Assembly: GCF_025318105.1 (NCBI RefSeq)
Contig: NZ_JAOANI010000012.1
Location: forward strand, 310,001-374,000
Source of the DNA: Venatoribacter pacificus
GTDB lineage: Bacteria > Pseudomonadota > Gammaproteobacteria > Pseudomonadales > Oceanobacteraceae
Direction of reading: 5' to 3'
DNA: 64,000 nucleotides
Shown here: piece by piece, positions 18,260 through 27,572 of the stretch
Layout: every line of letters starts with the position of its first letter
Numbering within the stretch: the first letter of the stretch is position 1
Made by a program: the position numbers and the translations under genes
Notes under the pieces: model-generated
Databases searched by the model: none
What the model was told of the DNA's origin: nothing
The model's input: the letters and a program-made list of their open reading frames with translations, nothing else

Positions 18260-18775
18260 TTACTCCGCCAGACGTTCGCCTTCGGCCAAGCAGACCAGAG
18301 CATCGCCGACATGAATTTTTCCGGCGCGCAGAATCCGGGCACACAAACCGCCGTGCCCAAGCATCGCCGCATGACCGCCCAGACCCAGCACTTCATCCAT
18401 GCGCGAACAGGGGTGGCACAACGCGGTGGCAAGAAACACAGCATCACCAATGCGAAACTGCTGATAACGCAACGCCTGCAGGTTTACACCGCTGATCACC
18501 AGATTACGGCGCAGCAAAGCCGGGTCAATGACCTCGCGCCGCAACAGTTTTGCCACCGCCTCAATATGCTCGGCATTAATCAGTGTGACCTGCCGCGCCG
18601 AACCGGGCGTGCCCTGACAACGACGATCACCTTCCAGTCCAAGGTCAGCAATCGCGTAGGTCTGCTCCACACTGATCACCGCTTCGCGTCGTGCCGGGCG
18701 CAGGCCAATCCAGTCCAGCCGGCCGCTGGGCAAATCAGCGCTGAAACGGCCAAACAGCGTTTGCTGACGGTCCAT
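18260..18775 (-). CDS. MOSC domain protein
   Basis: 171 residues from the ATG at 18775, chosen because GGAG lies nine bases upstream; the ATG at 18793 gives six more residues but has no ribosome site. The MOSC beta-barrel pattern includes GLEGDRRC, QVTLINAEHIEAV, LRRNLVISGVNL and the conserved Cys in LCHPCSRMDEVLG. MOSC domains occur in molybdenum cofactor sulfurases and in YiiM-type reductases of N-hydroxylated compounds. It is not in the molybdenum hydroxylase operon, so a functional link is only a guess. Confidence 0.82.
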   Translation of the reverse strand: MDRQQTLFGRFSADLPSGRLDWIGLRPARREAVISVEQTYAIADLGLEGDRRCQGTPGSARQVTLINAEHIEAVAKLLRREVIDPALLRRNLVISGVNLQALRYQQFRIGDAVFLATALCHPCSRMDEVLGLGGHAAMLGHGGLCARILRAGKIHVGDALVCLAEGERLAE

Positions 18776-18979
18776 ACTTGTCGCTCCGCTCATGGGAAAA
18801 GAAACACAACCTGAATATTACTATGGCTGCATTACGATGGCTGCAGGAGTCCGTGCGCCAGCCTGTGCAATCCGCCACGATAACGGATAGCGATTTAACG
18901 GAACCCACATGGCCGGAGTGAGTCATACCAACTAGACTGAAAGCATCTTCTCAGTCAGGTCACCGGAGACTGCTCCCTG

Positions 18980-19267
18980 ATGTTGCGTACGCTACTCTGT
19001 TGTTTATTGCTGTTAAGCCCAGACTCCAGTCCGCTGGCCGGGGCTTCTTCTGCAACAGAAAGCGGCACACAGGATACCGTGCAGGCCAACGATTTTTCCG
19101 GCCCGCAGGCCGTTGCCGATAACAGCAGCGGTGATGATCCGGAACAGGCCTGGATCGACCTCCCCACCTTATTTCTCTCTGATGGTTACAGCCCGGTTAT
19201 TACCTGGCCGTCATTCAATGATCAGTACCTGCCTTTATCCCCCATCCGTGCCCCGCCGGCAGCCTGA
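18980..19267 (+). CDS. Small exported hypothetical protein
   Basis: 95 residues, with GGAGA ten bases before the ATG. A hydrophobic signal segment (MLRTLLCCLLLLSP) is followed by an acidic, Ser/Asp-rich stretch and a Pro-rich tail (SFNDQYLPLSPIRAPPAA). No family is recognised. It precedes the CBS-domain gene in the same orientation with a 73-base gap. Confidence 0.5.
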   Translation: MLRTLLCCLLLLSPDSSPLAGASSATESGTQDTVQANDFSGPQAVADNSSGDDPEQAWIDLPTLFLSDGYSPVITWPSFNDQYLPLSPIRAPPAA

Positions 19268-19340
19268 ATAAACGCCCCGTTTTCAGGTTTTATCCGTTTG
19301 CCGCCAGCTGATGGCACCCTTGAATGATCAGGAGATTATT

Positions 19341-19901
19341 ATGCCTAAATTAACGCTTTACCCGGTTGTGAGTGTGGATGAACTGGTTCATCCGGAACAA
19401 TCTCCACGCTATACCCTAGACAGCCGCGCCATGCAGTTTTTTACCGACTTCTATACCACAGAACCGCTGGTTATCGACTCGACGGTATCGGCCCTTGATG
19501 CCCGTAACACGATGATTAAAACCCACGTACGGATGAAATTAGTGGTGGATGAAAATGAGCACTTCGTTGGTGTTATCAGTTCACAGGAATTAGCCGAACA
19601 GAATATTATGGCGCGTGCCGCACAGCTGCATCACAGCCGTGAAGATATTCAGGTGACCGATCTGATGATCCGTAAAAAAGATTTACTGGCGCTGAATATT
19701 GATGAGGTAAACCGTGCCAGCATCAGTGATGTTGTTAACTTTCTGAAAGACAACCACCAACAGCATTGTCTGGTCGTGGATGAGCAGATGCACCAGATTC
19801 GCGGCATTTTTTCAGCCAGCGATATCTCACGCAAGCTGCAACTGCCGATTGATATCAATGCACAATCCAGCTTCAGCAGGGTGTTTGACGCGGTATCCTG
19901 A
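19341..19901 (+). CDS. CBS-domain pair protein
   Basis: 186 residues from the ATG at 19341 with AGGAG seven bases upstream; a longer reading from 19311 lacks such a site. Two CBS motifs are visible: residues about 45-95 (STVSALDARNTMIKTHVRMKLVVDENEHFVGVI) and about 115-175 (NRASISDVVNFLKDNHQQHCLVVDE). Stand-alone CBS pairs bind adenosine nucleotides or S-adenosyl ligands and act as sensors, but the partner here is unknown. Confidence 0.8.
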   Translation: MPKLTLYPVVSVDELVHPEQSPRYTLDSRAMQFFTDFYTTEPLVIDSTVSALDARNTMIKTHVRMKLVVDENEHFVGVISSQELAEQNIMARAAQLHHSREDIQVTDLMIRKKDLLALNIDEVNRASISDVVNFLKDNHQQHCLVVDEQMHQIRGIFSASDISRKLQLPIDINAQSSFSRVFDAVS

Positions 19902-19918
19902 AGTGCTCTGAGCGTGTT

Positions 19919-19962
19919 AAAAAATCCCGCTTCAGGACTTCTTACCGGAAGCGGGATTTTAA
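19919..19962. terminator. Bidirectional Rho-independent terminator
   Basis: Stem AAAATCCCGCTTC / GAAGCGGGATTTT, with a 14-base loop that can pair further, sits between the convergent CBS and peroxiredoxin genes. A and T tracts on both sides allow it to act on both strands. Confidence 0.85.
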
Positions 19963-19975
19963 TCTTCAAGAATGC

Positions 19976-20680
19976 TCAGCTAAGAATTTCTTCGATGGTA
20001 ATGTAGTCACCAACACGGCCAGTCATTTGCTCTGCATCGGTATTAACAGGCAGTGTTTTCTTACCTGGTCTCCAGCCTGCAGGACATACTTCACCGGTTT
20101 TAGTGGCATATTGCCAGGCTTCAACCTGACGTAAAAACTCATTGACGTTACGCCCAACGGAATCCGCCTGAACTTCCTGCGCCACACAAATGCCATCCGG
20201 GTTAAACAGGAAGCGACCACGTAATGCCACCCCCTCTTCTTCAATCAAAACTCCGAAATCACGGCTGACATCCTGAGTGGTGTCGGCCCCGATGGTAAGC
20301 TGAAGACCAGCCAGCAGTGGCTCTGTCTCTACAAAACGTTTATGTGAAAATTTAGAGTCGACCGATACGGCCAGAATATCGACGCCCATCGCCTGAAACT
20401 CATCATACTTCGCATTCATTGCAGCAATTTCTGTGGGACAAACAAAGGTAAAATCTGCCGGGTAAAAGCACACAACGGCCCATTTTCCTTTGTAATCGTC
20501 ATTTGTAACGGTAATGAAGTGGCCGGTTTTAGCATCATAAGCTTCCATGGAAAATACGGGCATTTCACGGCGAACCATTGTTGAACTCATAGTTTTCTTC
20601 TCCTCAATATTCGATTGTGAAACCTGGGCGCCAGATTCCGGGGCTTTTTTGCGTGGTTTGATTTTGGTATCACAGCTCAT
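19976..20680 (-). CDS. ahpC: AhpC-like typical 2-Cys peroxiredoxin
   Basis: 234 residues from the ATG at 20680 (AAGGAG seven bases upstream). The peroxidatic Cys is in FYPADFTFVCPTEI and the resolving Cys in TGEVCPAGW, so it reduces hydroperoxides as a dimer or decamer. A second ATG at 20590 has its own strong GAGGAGA site and would give the normal 204-residue protein starting MSSTMVRREMPVF. The first start adds 30 residues, mostly charged and low-complexity. No ahpF is adjacent, so the electron donor is elsewhere. Confidence 0.88.
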   Translation of the reverse strand: MSCDTKIKPRKKAPESGAQVSQSNIEEKKTMSSTMVRREMPVFSMEAYDAKTGHFITVTNDDYKGKWAVVCFYPADFTFVCPTEIAAMNAKYDEFQAMGVDILAVSVDSKFSHKRFVETEPLLAGLQLTIGADTTQDVSRDFGVLIEEEGVALRGRFLFNPDGICVAQEVQADSVGRNVNEFLRQVEAWQYATKTGEVCPAGWRPGKKTLPVNTDAEQMTGRVGDYITIEEILS

Positions 20681-20877
20681 GGGTAGCTCCTTACAGCATG
20701 TCCGTTTCCAGCCACTGTGCCGGAAAGCATTCATTCAGTGACCTTATATCACTCAATATATACCTAAATAACCATTCAGTAATATTTAATTTCCAATCAG
20801 ACTTATTAAGAAAAGCTATCCCAGGCAGTCGGGCTAAATCGCCTGGAGGTCCGTACTGGCTGCTATCTGACATGAAC

Positions 20878-20906
20878 AAAAAGCCCCGCATGATGCGGGG
20901 CTTTTT
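20878..20906. terminator. Rho-independent terminator of the acyl-CoA ligase gene
   Basis: Perfect 12-bp stem AAAAAGCCCCGC / GCGGGGCTTTTT with a five-base loop, 24 bases beyond the stop of the minus-strand ligase. The A/T arms make it work in either direction. Confidence 0.88.
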
Positions 20907-20930
20907 ATTGATGCTTTAATCGCTTCAGCC

Positions 20931-22562
20931 TCAGGCCTCGGCGGTTGTCAGCAAATGGTTTTCGTATTCCTTGCGCAGATTCACTTTAAGTAGCTTACCG
21001 GTCGCAGTATGCGGCAGAGAATCCACAAAGATAATCGCATCCGGCATCCACCATTTAGCGATCTTATCGCTGAGGTAATCCATAATATCCTGCTCTGTGA
21101 GGTTGCTGCCTTCCTTACGGATAGCCAACAGTAACGGACGCTCATCCCATTTAGGGTGACGCGCTCCGATCACACAGCACTCAACCAGTTCCGGATGCCC
21201 GACAGCGGCATTTTCCAGATCAATCGAGCTGATCCATTCACCACCGGATTTAATAACGTCTTTAGAACGGTCAACAATGGTGAGGTAATTATCCGGGCTG
21301 ATGGTTGCCACATCACCGGTATCAAACCAGCCATCAATAAAATTACTGCGGTCATCATTTTTATAATAACCACTGATAATCCACGGACCACGAACCAATA
21401 AACGACCAAAGGTTTCGCCATCACGTGGCAGTTCTTCGTTCTGGTCGTTGACGATTTTCATCTCAACACCGTACACCGGACGCCCTTGCTTGGCCTGCAG
21501 CAGGTAGCGTTCTTCCAGCGGCAGCTGTTCCATGTGGTTATTGTGCGCGTTGACGGTACCGATCGGGCTCATCTCGGTCATGCCCCAGGCGTGAATCAGG
21601 AACGCATCGTGTTTTTCCTGGAACGCGCGGATCATGGACAGCGGTGCCGCAGAACCACCAACAACAACGTTTTTAACGGATTCGAGTTTTTTACCGATGC
21701 TGTCCATATGATTCAGCAGCATCAGCCACACGGTTGGTACGCCGAGTAATAAATCGGGTTTTTCTGCTTCAATCAGTTCCCAAAGCGATGCGCCATCCAT
21801 GCCCGGTCCGGGGAATACCTGTTTAGCACCGGTAATGGCGGCAGAATACGGCGTTCCCCAGGCGTTAACGTGGAACATAGGAACAACCGGCAGGAAGCAG
21901 GAAGTTGAGGCCAGACCCAGCGCTTCTTCGCCAATGGAGGCCATGGCGTGAATGACGGTAGAACGGTGACTGTACACCACACCTTTCGGATTACCGGTGG
22001 TACCGGAGGTGTAACACATGCTGGCCGCATTACGCTCATCAAATTCCGGCCAGATAAATACGTCGGATTCTTTGGCCAGCAGCGTTTCATAGCAGTGCGC
22101 ATTCGGCAGCGATGTCTGTGGCATTTTATCTTCGTCGCACAGCACGACAAAACCTTCGACGCTGGTGATCTGGTCTTTAATGCTTTCCAGCAGAGGTACA
22201 AAGGTTAAATCAACAAAAATCCAGCGGTCTTCTGCGTGATTAATAATAAACGACAATTGCTCAGCGAATAACCGTGGGTTGATGGTGTGCAGTACGGCGC
22301 CTGAGCCCGACACACCAAAATACAGTTCAAAATGGCGATAACCGTTCCATGCCAGCGTAGCGACACGATCACCTTGTTGAATTCCCATGCGGGCTAATAC
22401 ATTAGCCACCTTACGCGCTCGTTGTGCAGCATCACGCATGGTGTAACGGTGAATATCGCCTTCACAGCGACGGCTGACAATCTCGCTGCCGGGATGGGTT
22501 TGTTCAGCGTGTTCCAGCAAACCGGAAATTAACAGCGGACGATCCATAATCAGGCCAAGCAT
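20931..22562 (-). CDS. AlkK-like medium/long-chain acyl-CoA synthetase
   Basis: 543 residues of the AMP-forming ligase family. The P-loop-like motif is YTSGTTGNPKGVVYSH, the core A5 motif GMTEMSPIG, the A7 motif GWFDTGDV and the C-terminal Lys in TATGKLLKVNLRKEY. The start is backed by AAGGAGA. Overall the N-terminus and motifs resemble AlkK of Pseudomonas alkane plasmids, which activates fatty acids made by terminal alkane oxidation. It may also serve general fatty-acid uptake. Confidence 0.88.
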   Translation of the reverse strand: MLGLIMDRPLLISGLLEHAEQTHPGSEIVSRRCEGDIHRYTMRDAAQRARKVANVLARMGIQQGDRVATLAWNGYRHFELYFGVSGSGAVLHTINPRLFAEQLSFIINHAEDRWIFVDLTFVPLLESIKDQITSVEGFVVLCDEDKMPQTSLPNAHCYETLLAKESDVFIWPEFDERNAASMCYTSGTTGNPKGVVYSHRSTVIHAMASIGEEALGLASTSCFLPVVPMFHVNAWGTPYSAAITGAKQVFPGPGMDGASLWELIEAEKPDLLLGVPTVWLMLLNHMDSIGKKLESVKNVVVGGSAAPLSMIRAFQEKHDAFLIHAWGMTEMSPIGTVNAHNNHMEQLPLEERYLLQAKQGRPVYGVEMKIVNDQNEELPRDGETFGRLLVRGPWIISGYYKNDDRSNFIDGWFDTGDVATISPDNYLTIVDRSKDVIKSGGEWISSIDLENAAVGHPELVECCVIGARHPKWDERPLLLAIRKEGSNLTEQDIMDYLSDKIAKWWMPDAIIFVDSLPHTATGKLLKVNLRKEYENHLLTTAEA

Positions 22563-22639
22563 AACTTCTCCTTATCTTTATTTTTATCAGATACCGACAC
22601 AGTAAAAGGATTAGAGTAATGACTCAAGGTGCTTTCGTG

Positions 22640-23110
22640 TTACGAATTGTCAGGAAAATAACGATAAAACAGATGTTCATCTTTTTTCGGGCCATCAATA
22701 TGCCAGGTCAGCTCAAAGCCGTTAGCACTTTCGCGCAACTCTCCGGAATATAAGTCATTAATACAAACGTGATCTTGCGCGCTTTTCCATAATCCATCAG
22801 CCGTTGGGATGAGTTCAAACAGAAATACCGGCTCACCACGACGACCATGGGATAAGGCAATACCCGCGGTCGTCTTACGCCAGATGAAGCGGTTATGCAT
22901 TTCAATATTCTGCCCACCGAACAACTGAAAATGCCCCTGCTCGATGAAATGCAACTCACCGGCAATGGTTTCATCGACCTGCACACGCCCATACCCTTCC
23001 CCTTGCCAACCGGTCAATGAACGTGGCCCGGGACGGGATTCGTATGTAAAACCACCAATGGTTACCAACCGGCTCCACAGGTGCTGGATTCGCTCCGGTG
23101 TTTGCTGCAT
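22640..23110 (-). CDS. DUF6314-like small cytoplasmic protein
   Basis: 156 residues from the ATG at 23110 (AAAGGCGG upstream). The protein is rich in aromatic and Gly residues (GWQGEGYGRVQV ... GHFQLFGGQNIEMHNRFIWR ... HVCINDLYSGEL ... TWHIDGPKKDEHLFYRY), a pattern of antiparallel strands like the lipocalin-type DUF6314 family. No catalytic residues are known for it. It is divergent from the EamA exporter, with only 38 bases between the starts. Confidence 0.6.
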   Translation of the reverse strand: MQQTPERIQHLWSRLVTIGGFTYESRPGPRSLTGWQGEGYGRVQVDETIAGELHFIEQGHFQLFGGQNIEMHNRFIWRKTTAGIALSHGRRGEPVFLFELIPTADGLWKSAQDHVCINDLYSGELRESANGFELTWHIDGPKKDEHLFYRYFPDNS

Positions 23111-23148
23111 GCTGCCGCCTTTACTGCATTGTTTATGGATATTCGGGT

Positions 23149-24015
23149 ATGCCAATTCTGTGGGCCGTTACCCTGCTGTGGGCTTTTTCTTTCTCGCTGA
23201 TCGGCGTCTATCTGGCCGGTCAGGTCGACAGCTATTTTGCCGTATTAACCCGGATTGTGCTCGCTTCGCTGATGTTTCTGCCGCTGCTGCTGCGCAATCC
23301 GATCGCTCCGGCACTGGCGCTGCGCTTAATGGCGATTGGTGCCATACAGCTGGGCATGATGTATCTGTTTTATTATCAGTCTTTTCTGCTGCTGACGGTG
23401 CCGGAAGTCCTGGTATTTACCATTTTTACGCCGGTCTACGTCACCCTTATTTATGATCTGCTGGCGCGGCGCTTCCGCGCCGCTTATCTGTTCAGTGCCG
23501 TGGTTGCCATTCTCGGCGCTGCGATCATGCGCTACAACCAGCTCAGCCCGGATTTCTGGCTTGGCTTCTTTGTTGTGCAGGGGGCGAACCTTTGTTTTGC
23601 CAGCGGGCAGGTGTTGTATAAACGTCTACTGGAAACCTGGCCATCGTCCAAGCCTGTGGTGCAGCACCAGATCTTCGGCTGGTTTTATCTGGGCGCATTG
23701 CTGGTTGTATTACCGGCCTGGTTAATGCTGGGCACAGAGCAGTACCCAAGCAGTCCGTTGCACTGGGGTATTTTATTATGGCTGGGAATTGTGGCTTCCG
23801 GATTGGGGTATTTCTTCTGGAATCTGGGAGCAACCCGTGTCAGCAGCGGTCAACTGGCCATTATGAATAATGCGCTGATTCCGGCGGGATTAATTGTCAA
23901 TCTGCTGATCTGGAACCGCGATACCGATCTGTTGCGTCTGGCAGCAGGGGCGGCGGTAATGATGCTGGCGCTGTGGCTTGTCAGCCGCTATCAGAAGGAT
24001 AACGGCGGACAGTAA
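23149..24015 (+). CDS. EamA/DMT-family transporter
   Basis: 288 residues from the ATG at 23149, which places the first membrane helix (PILWAVTLLWAFSFSLIGVY) at the N-terminus; an ATG-less extension to 23098 is unlikely. Ten hydrophobic segments in two repeats of five fit the drug/metabolite transporter superfamily. Substrate cannot be told from sequence; amino acids or small organic metabolites are usual. Confidence 0.85.
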   Translation: MPILWAVTLLWAFSFSLIGVYLAGQVDSYFAVLTRIVLASLMFLPLLLRNPIAPALALRLMAIGAIQLGMMYLFYYQSFLLLTVPEVLVFTIFTPVYVTLIYDLLARRFRAAYLFSAVVAILGAAIMRYNQLSPDFWLGFFVVQGANLCFASGQVLYKRLLETWPSSKPVVQHQIFGWFYLGALLVVLPAWLMLGTEQYPSSPLHWGILLWLGIVASGLGYFFWNLGATRVSSGQLAIMNNALIPAGLIVNLLIWNRDTDLLRLAAGAAVMMLALWLVSRYQKDNGGQ

Positions 24016-24027
24016 AGTAACGCTGGA

Positions 24028-24681
24028 TTATTCGTCCGCGGCGAGCATAATCTCGGTTAAAGCTTTGACATAGCTTTCCGGCGGCTGCGCACCGGAAACC
24101 AGATATTTCTGGTTCAGAATAACCGCAGGTACCGAGCGGATTCCCATTTCCTGCCATTGCTGCTCAGTCGCACGGATAATATTGGCGTAAGGCCCGTCAG
24201 CCAATACCGTCGCGGCAGCTGCGCCGTCCAGTCCAACCTCTGACGCTATCGCGCATAATTCATCGGCCTTGCTGACGTCACGTCCATCACGGAAATAAGC
24301 GCTGAACAATGCCAGCTTCAGTTCGGTTTGCTTGCCCTCTTCTGCCGCCCAGTGCAGCAGCTGATGAGCCGCAAAGGTATTGAGAATGCGCTGGTCATCG
24401 CGGAAGTTAAAGGTAAAACCCAGGTTGGCACCCATCTGCGTAATGCGTTCACGGTTGGCACGGCTTTCTTCATCACTGCTACCGTATTTTTCTGCGAGGT
24501 GCTCGCGCAGGTGCTGGCCTTCAGCCGGCATGTCCGGATTCAGCTCAAACGGTTGCCAATGAATATCGGCCACAATTTTGTCTTCCATGGCGGTTAACGC
24601 CTGACGCAGGCTGGCATAACCGATGGCACACCAGGGGCACATCACATCGGAGACAATATCGATTCGGAGAGTGGTTTTCAT
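24028..24681 (-). CDS. DsbA-family oxidoreductase, FrnE-like
   Basis: 217 residues without a signal peptide. The thioredoxin-fold active site is CPWC in DIVSDVMCPWCAIGY, and an inserted helical domain lies in the middle, as in FrnE-type cytosolic disulfide isomerases. The cis-Pro is in IRSVPAVILNQKYLVSGAQ. FrnE proteins are linked with oxidative-stress tolerance. It is transcribed alone. Confidence 0.85.
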   Translation of the reverse strand: MKTTLRIDIVSDVMCPWCAIGYASLRQALTAMEDKIVADIHWQPFELNPDMPAEGQHLREHLAEKYGSSDEESRANRERITQMGANLGFTFNFRDDQRILNTFAAHQLLHWAAEEGKQTELKLALFSAYFRDGRDVSKADELCAIASEVGLDGAAAATVLADGPYANIIRATEQQWQEMGIRSVPAVILNQKYLVSGAQPPESYVKALTEIMLAADE

Positions 24682-24784
24682 GGCGGATCTCAGCGGGCAA
24701 CAAGATCGCGAAGTATCGCGCGATTACCGCCGGGCAGCAATTATCACCCGGCGCTATCGCTAAAACGGTCTGTGCCTATGGTAG

Positions 24785-24830
24785 AACAGAGCCGAAGGAA
24801 AGCAGCATCTGTCCTTTGCCAGGCTCTGTT
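24785..24830. other. Imperfect hairpin in the gap between two minus-strand genes
   Basis: AACAGAGCC / GGCTCTGTT arms with an inner AAGGA / TCCTT pair. It lies between the end of the PF10118 gene and the start of frnE and has no T tract on the minus strand, so it is not a clear terminator. Confidence 0.35.
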
Positions 24831-24908
24831 AACACGAATTAAACACGCCCTGAATGGACTTGGTTTGTACCGGGCCAGGACTGGCCGTGGCGATCTTCCC
24901 AACTCCGC

Positions 24909-25760
24909 TCAGACAGCTTCACTGTCTTTGCGTAACTCGTTCTGCCATTTATCGATCAGGTCACGGTTGTCGTGATCCCAGGGGTGAAAATCTTCTTTAA
25001 AGAAATCGCGGTATGGCTGGCGGATATTGGTAAGCAGGCCCTTATCACCGTACATAAACCGGCGAAAGCCTTTGATATCGCTCCATGATGGGAATTTACG
25101 CGCCCACCACAGCAAGGCCACCATGTATAACGCGATACGCACATTAAACATAAAGGTCGCCAGTTTCAGTACACGGCGCAGATATTTGCGGTCGCCTTCC
25201 ATCTGCATATACACATCAAAAGCCACGGCTTTATGTTCGATTTCTTCCACTGCATGCCAGTACAGCAAGTCTTTGACAGACTCTTCCAGCGGCGCCAGAA
25301 CCTGCGGATTTTTTAATACAAACTCCGCCATAATCGCCGTCATATGTTCCATACCGACGGTCATCGCCAGACGGAATTTTGGGGTCGCGTACTTGCGTTT
25401 GGTAAAACGCTGCAGATCACGTTCAAGGTGTTTTTCCAGTTTGATGGCGTCAATGCCAAGATCGCGCAGCGCCTCATTAATAAGCTTGTGCTGATGACTG
25501 TGATGGCCTTCCTGACCAATAAAGCCCCGGATCTGTTCCTTTAACAAAGGATCGCTAATGCGTTCACGGTACTGCCGCACCGAGGCAATAAATTCGGCCT
25601 CACCCGGTGGAAAAGTCGATGACAGGGCGCCAAAAAATACCGACAACAGTGAGTTTCCGGCAAAAAAGAAACGATCTTTAATATTGCTGAAAGGAAAATT
25701 CATGCGGCGCGGTTTGATTTCGACATCCGCCGGCGTGTGGGTGGTAACCGAGGTATTCAT
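24909..25760 (-). CDS. PF10118-family predicted metal-dependent hydrolase
   Basis: 283 residues. Conserved acidic/His clusters are GQEGHHSHQHKLINEAL (about residue 82), GMEHMTAIMAEFVL (about 135) and WHAVEEIEHKAVAFDVY (about 175), which look like the two metal-binding helix pairs of a ferritin-like four-helix bundle. A hydrophobic segment near residue 210 suggests membrane association. The family is widespread in marine and hydrocarbon-using gammaproteobacteria, but its reaction is unknown. Confidence 0.75.
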   Translation of the reverse strand: MNTSVTTHTPADVEIKPRRMNFPFSNIKDRFFFAGNSLLSVFFGALSSTFPPGEAEFIASVRQYRERISDPLLKEQIRGFIGQEGHHSHQHKLINEALRDLGIDAIKLEKHLERDLQRFTKRKYATPKFRLAMTVGMEHMTAIMAEFVLKNPQVLAPLEESVKDLLYWHAVEEIEHKAVAFDVYMQMEGDRKYLRRVLKLATFMFNVRIALYMVALLWWARKFPSWSDIKGFRRFMYGDKGLLTNIRQPYRDFFKEDFHPWDHDNRDLIDKWQNELRKDSEAV

Positions 25761-25986
25761 GAGCAGGTCCTCATTAAAATGTGAGAGCGTGATTGTTATT
25801 ATTACTGGCAGCTCCGGAGTGTTTTTTACATCCTGCTGTCACGCTAAGCCTTCCCCTGATGAACGCACAGGTGATTAAATGCCAAACTGGCCTGATAGCA
25901 CACAGATTGGCACAATAACCCCGCAACACTGGCCCAACCGGAGTCATCAGGTATACCTGTTCTCCCTTTATTCCGAGGATAACCCC

Positions 25987-26442
25987 ATGCCCATCATCTG
26001 GGTTGATGCCGATGCGACGCCACGCCCGGTTCGCGATGTCATCTGTAAAGCCGCGGTACGCACAGAAATGACGGCGTATTTTGTTGCCAACCATTTATTG
26101 CCGCTGCCGCCCTCACCTTTTCTGAAAGCGGTGCAGGTAGAAGCGGGATTCGATGTGGCTGATAACGTCATTGTGCAGCGCTGTAACGCCGGTGATCTGG
26201 TGATTACCCAGGACATTCCTCTGGCTGCTGAAGTCATTGAAAAGCAGGCCATTGCACTGAATAACCGTGGCGAGACTTACAGCCCGGAAACCATACGCCA
26301 GCGTCTGAATATGCGCGATTTTATGGAAACCCTGCGCTCCAGCGGCATACAGAGCGGCGGCCCGGCAGCATTCACCGACCGTGACAAAGCACAGTTTGCC
26401 AACGCCCTTGACCGCTGGCTGGTAAAACAGAGAAAACCCTGA
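25987..26442 (+). CDS. YaiI/YqxD family protein (DUF188)
   Basis: 151 residues from the ATG at 25987, with GAGGA nine bases upstream; a longer reading from 25879 adds unconserved sequence. Family hallmarks are VDADATPRPVRDVICKAA at the N-terminus, GDLVITQDIPLA in the middle and SGGPAAFTDRDKAQFANALDRW at the end. The fold is PIN-like, so nuclease activity is possible but not shown. Confidence 0.88.
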   Translation: MPIIWVDADATPRPVRDVICKAAVRTEMTAYFVANHLLPLPPSPFLKAVQVEAGFDVADNVIVQRCNAGDLVITQDIPLAAEVIEKQAIALNNRGETYSPETIRQRLNMRDFMETLRSSGIQSGGPAAFTDRDKAQFANALDRWLVKQRKP

Positions 26443-26531
26443 AAAGTGAGAACTGATTCTCACATTTCTCACTTGTTAGACAGCAGTAAAGCAACGCACA
26501 CTGCGATTCCATCTGGTGAAGAGATCCGTTT

Positions 26532-27539
26532 ATGCACATTGTTGTTTATGGTGCCGGTTCCATTGGCTGCTATCTCGGCGCAGCCCTGCATCTTGAAGGA
26601 ATATCCGTTACCCTGCTCGGCCGCCCCCGTATTCAGGACGAAATAAAGCAGGCCGGTGGCATTCATATCAGCGACTACATCGGCGGCGATCAACTGGTCA
26701 CCGATGTTCCTTTTGAACACAAAGAAGCGGCTCTGGCGCAGGCCGATATTGTGCTGGTGACCCTGAAGTGCCTGGCCATGGAACAAGCGGCGGCGGCTCT
26801 TGCGCATTATTGCCGTCCGGGAACCCGTGTTATCTGTCTGCAGAATGGCCTTGGCAGTGACCGCGTGGTGCGCGAACAGTGTCCACAGCTGGTTGTGTCT
26901 CAGGGGATTGTTGGCTTCAACGTACTGCATCAGGATAATGGCCACTTCCACCGGGGGACAGACGGTGCAGTTCATCTGAGCGACGACGATGCCTTTATGC
27001 CGATCCGCGACGCCCTCCTCGAACAACAGATTCCCTGTCTGCTGGAACGCGATTTTCAGTCGGTTGCCTGGGGCAAACTGCAGCTTAATTTAAACAATGC
27101 CATTAATGCGCTGGCCGATATTCCGCTGAAGCAGGAATTGGAACAGCGTGGTTACCGCCGCGTGCTGAGTGGCGCCATGAAAGAGCTGGCTGCGGTTGCC
27201 AAGAAAAAAGGCATCAGCCTGGCACGGATGACTGCACTGCCACCGGCATTATTGCCCAGCCTGATTAACAGCCCGGATTTCCTGTTTCACCGGTTGGCGA
27301 AAAAGATGCTGGAAATTGACCCGCAGGCGCGCTCATCCATGTGGGAAGATTTACAACAAAAACGCCTGACCGAGATCCACTTTCTTAATGGCGCCGTGGC
27401 CGCCGAAGGTGAAAAACTGGGCGTCCCCACCCCGGTAAACCGCACGCTGTGCCGTCTGATTCACGAAGTGGAAAACGGCAAACGCCAGCAGGAGTTAAGT
27501 GCCCGCGAGCTGGAACTGGAAATTCAGCGCGGAGGATAA
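26532..27539 (+). CDS. panE: 2-dehydropantoate 2-reductase family protein
   Basis: 335 residues. The NADP-binding motif GAGSIGCYLGAAL is at the N-terminus, followed by VTLKCLAMEQ and the catalytic Lys region WGKLQLNLNNAINALADIP, and a helical C-terminal domain with the conserved SSMWEDLQQKR. PanE makes pantoate for coenzyme A synthesis. Paralogues with other substrates exist, so the pathway assignment is likely but not certain. Confidence 0.82.
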   Translation: MHIVVYGAGSIGCYLGAALHLEGISVTLLGRPRIQDEIKQAGGIHISDYIGGDQLVTDVPFEHKEAALAQADIVLVTLKCLAMEQAAAALAHYCRPGTRVICLQNGLGSDRVVREQCPQLVVSQGIVGFNVLHQDNGHFHRGTDGAVHLSDDDAFMPIRDALLEQQIPCLLERDFQSVAWGKLQLNLNNAINALADIPLKQELEQRGYRRVLSGAMKELAAVAKKKGISLARMTALPPALLPSLINSPDFLFHRLAKKMLEIDPQARSSMWEDLQQKRLTEIHFLNGAVAAEGEKLGVPTPVNRTLCRLIHEVENGKRQQELSARELELEIQRGG

Positions 27540-27570
27540 AAAAAGGCCTGCACTGCAGGCCTCTGATTTT
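27536..27570. terminator. Bidirectional Rho-independent terminator
   Basis: Stem AGGCCTGC-ACT-GCAGGCCT with an A tract to the left and a T tract to the right, between the convergent panE-like and monooxygenase genes. Confidence 0.82.
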
Positions 27571-27572
27571 TG

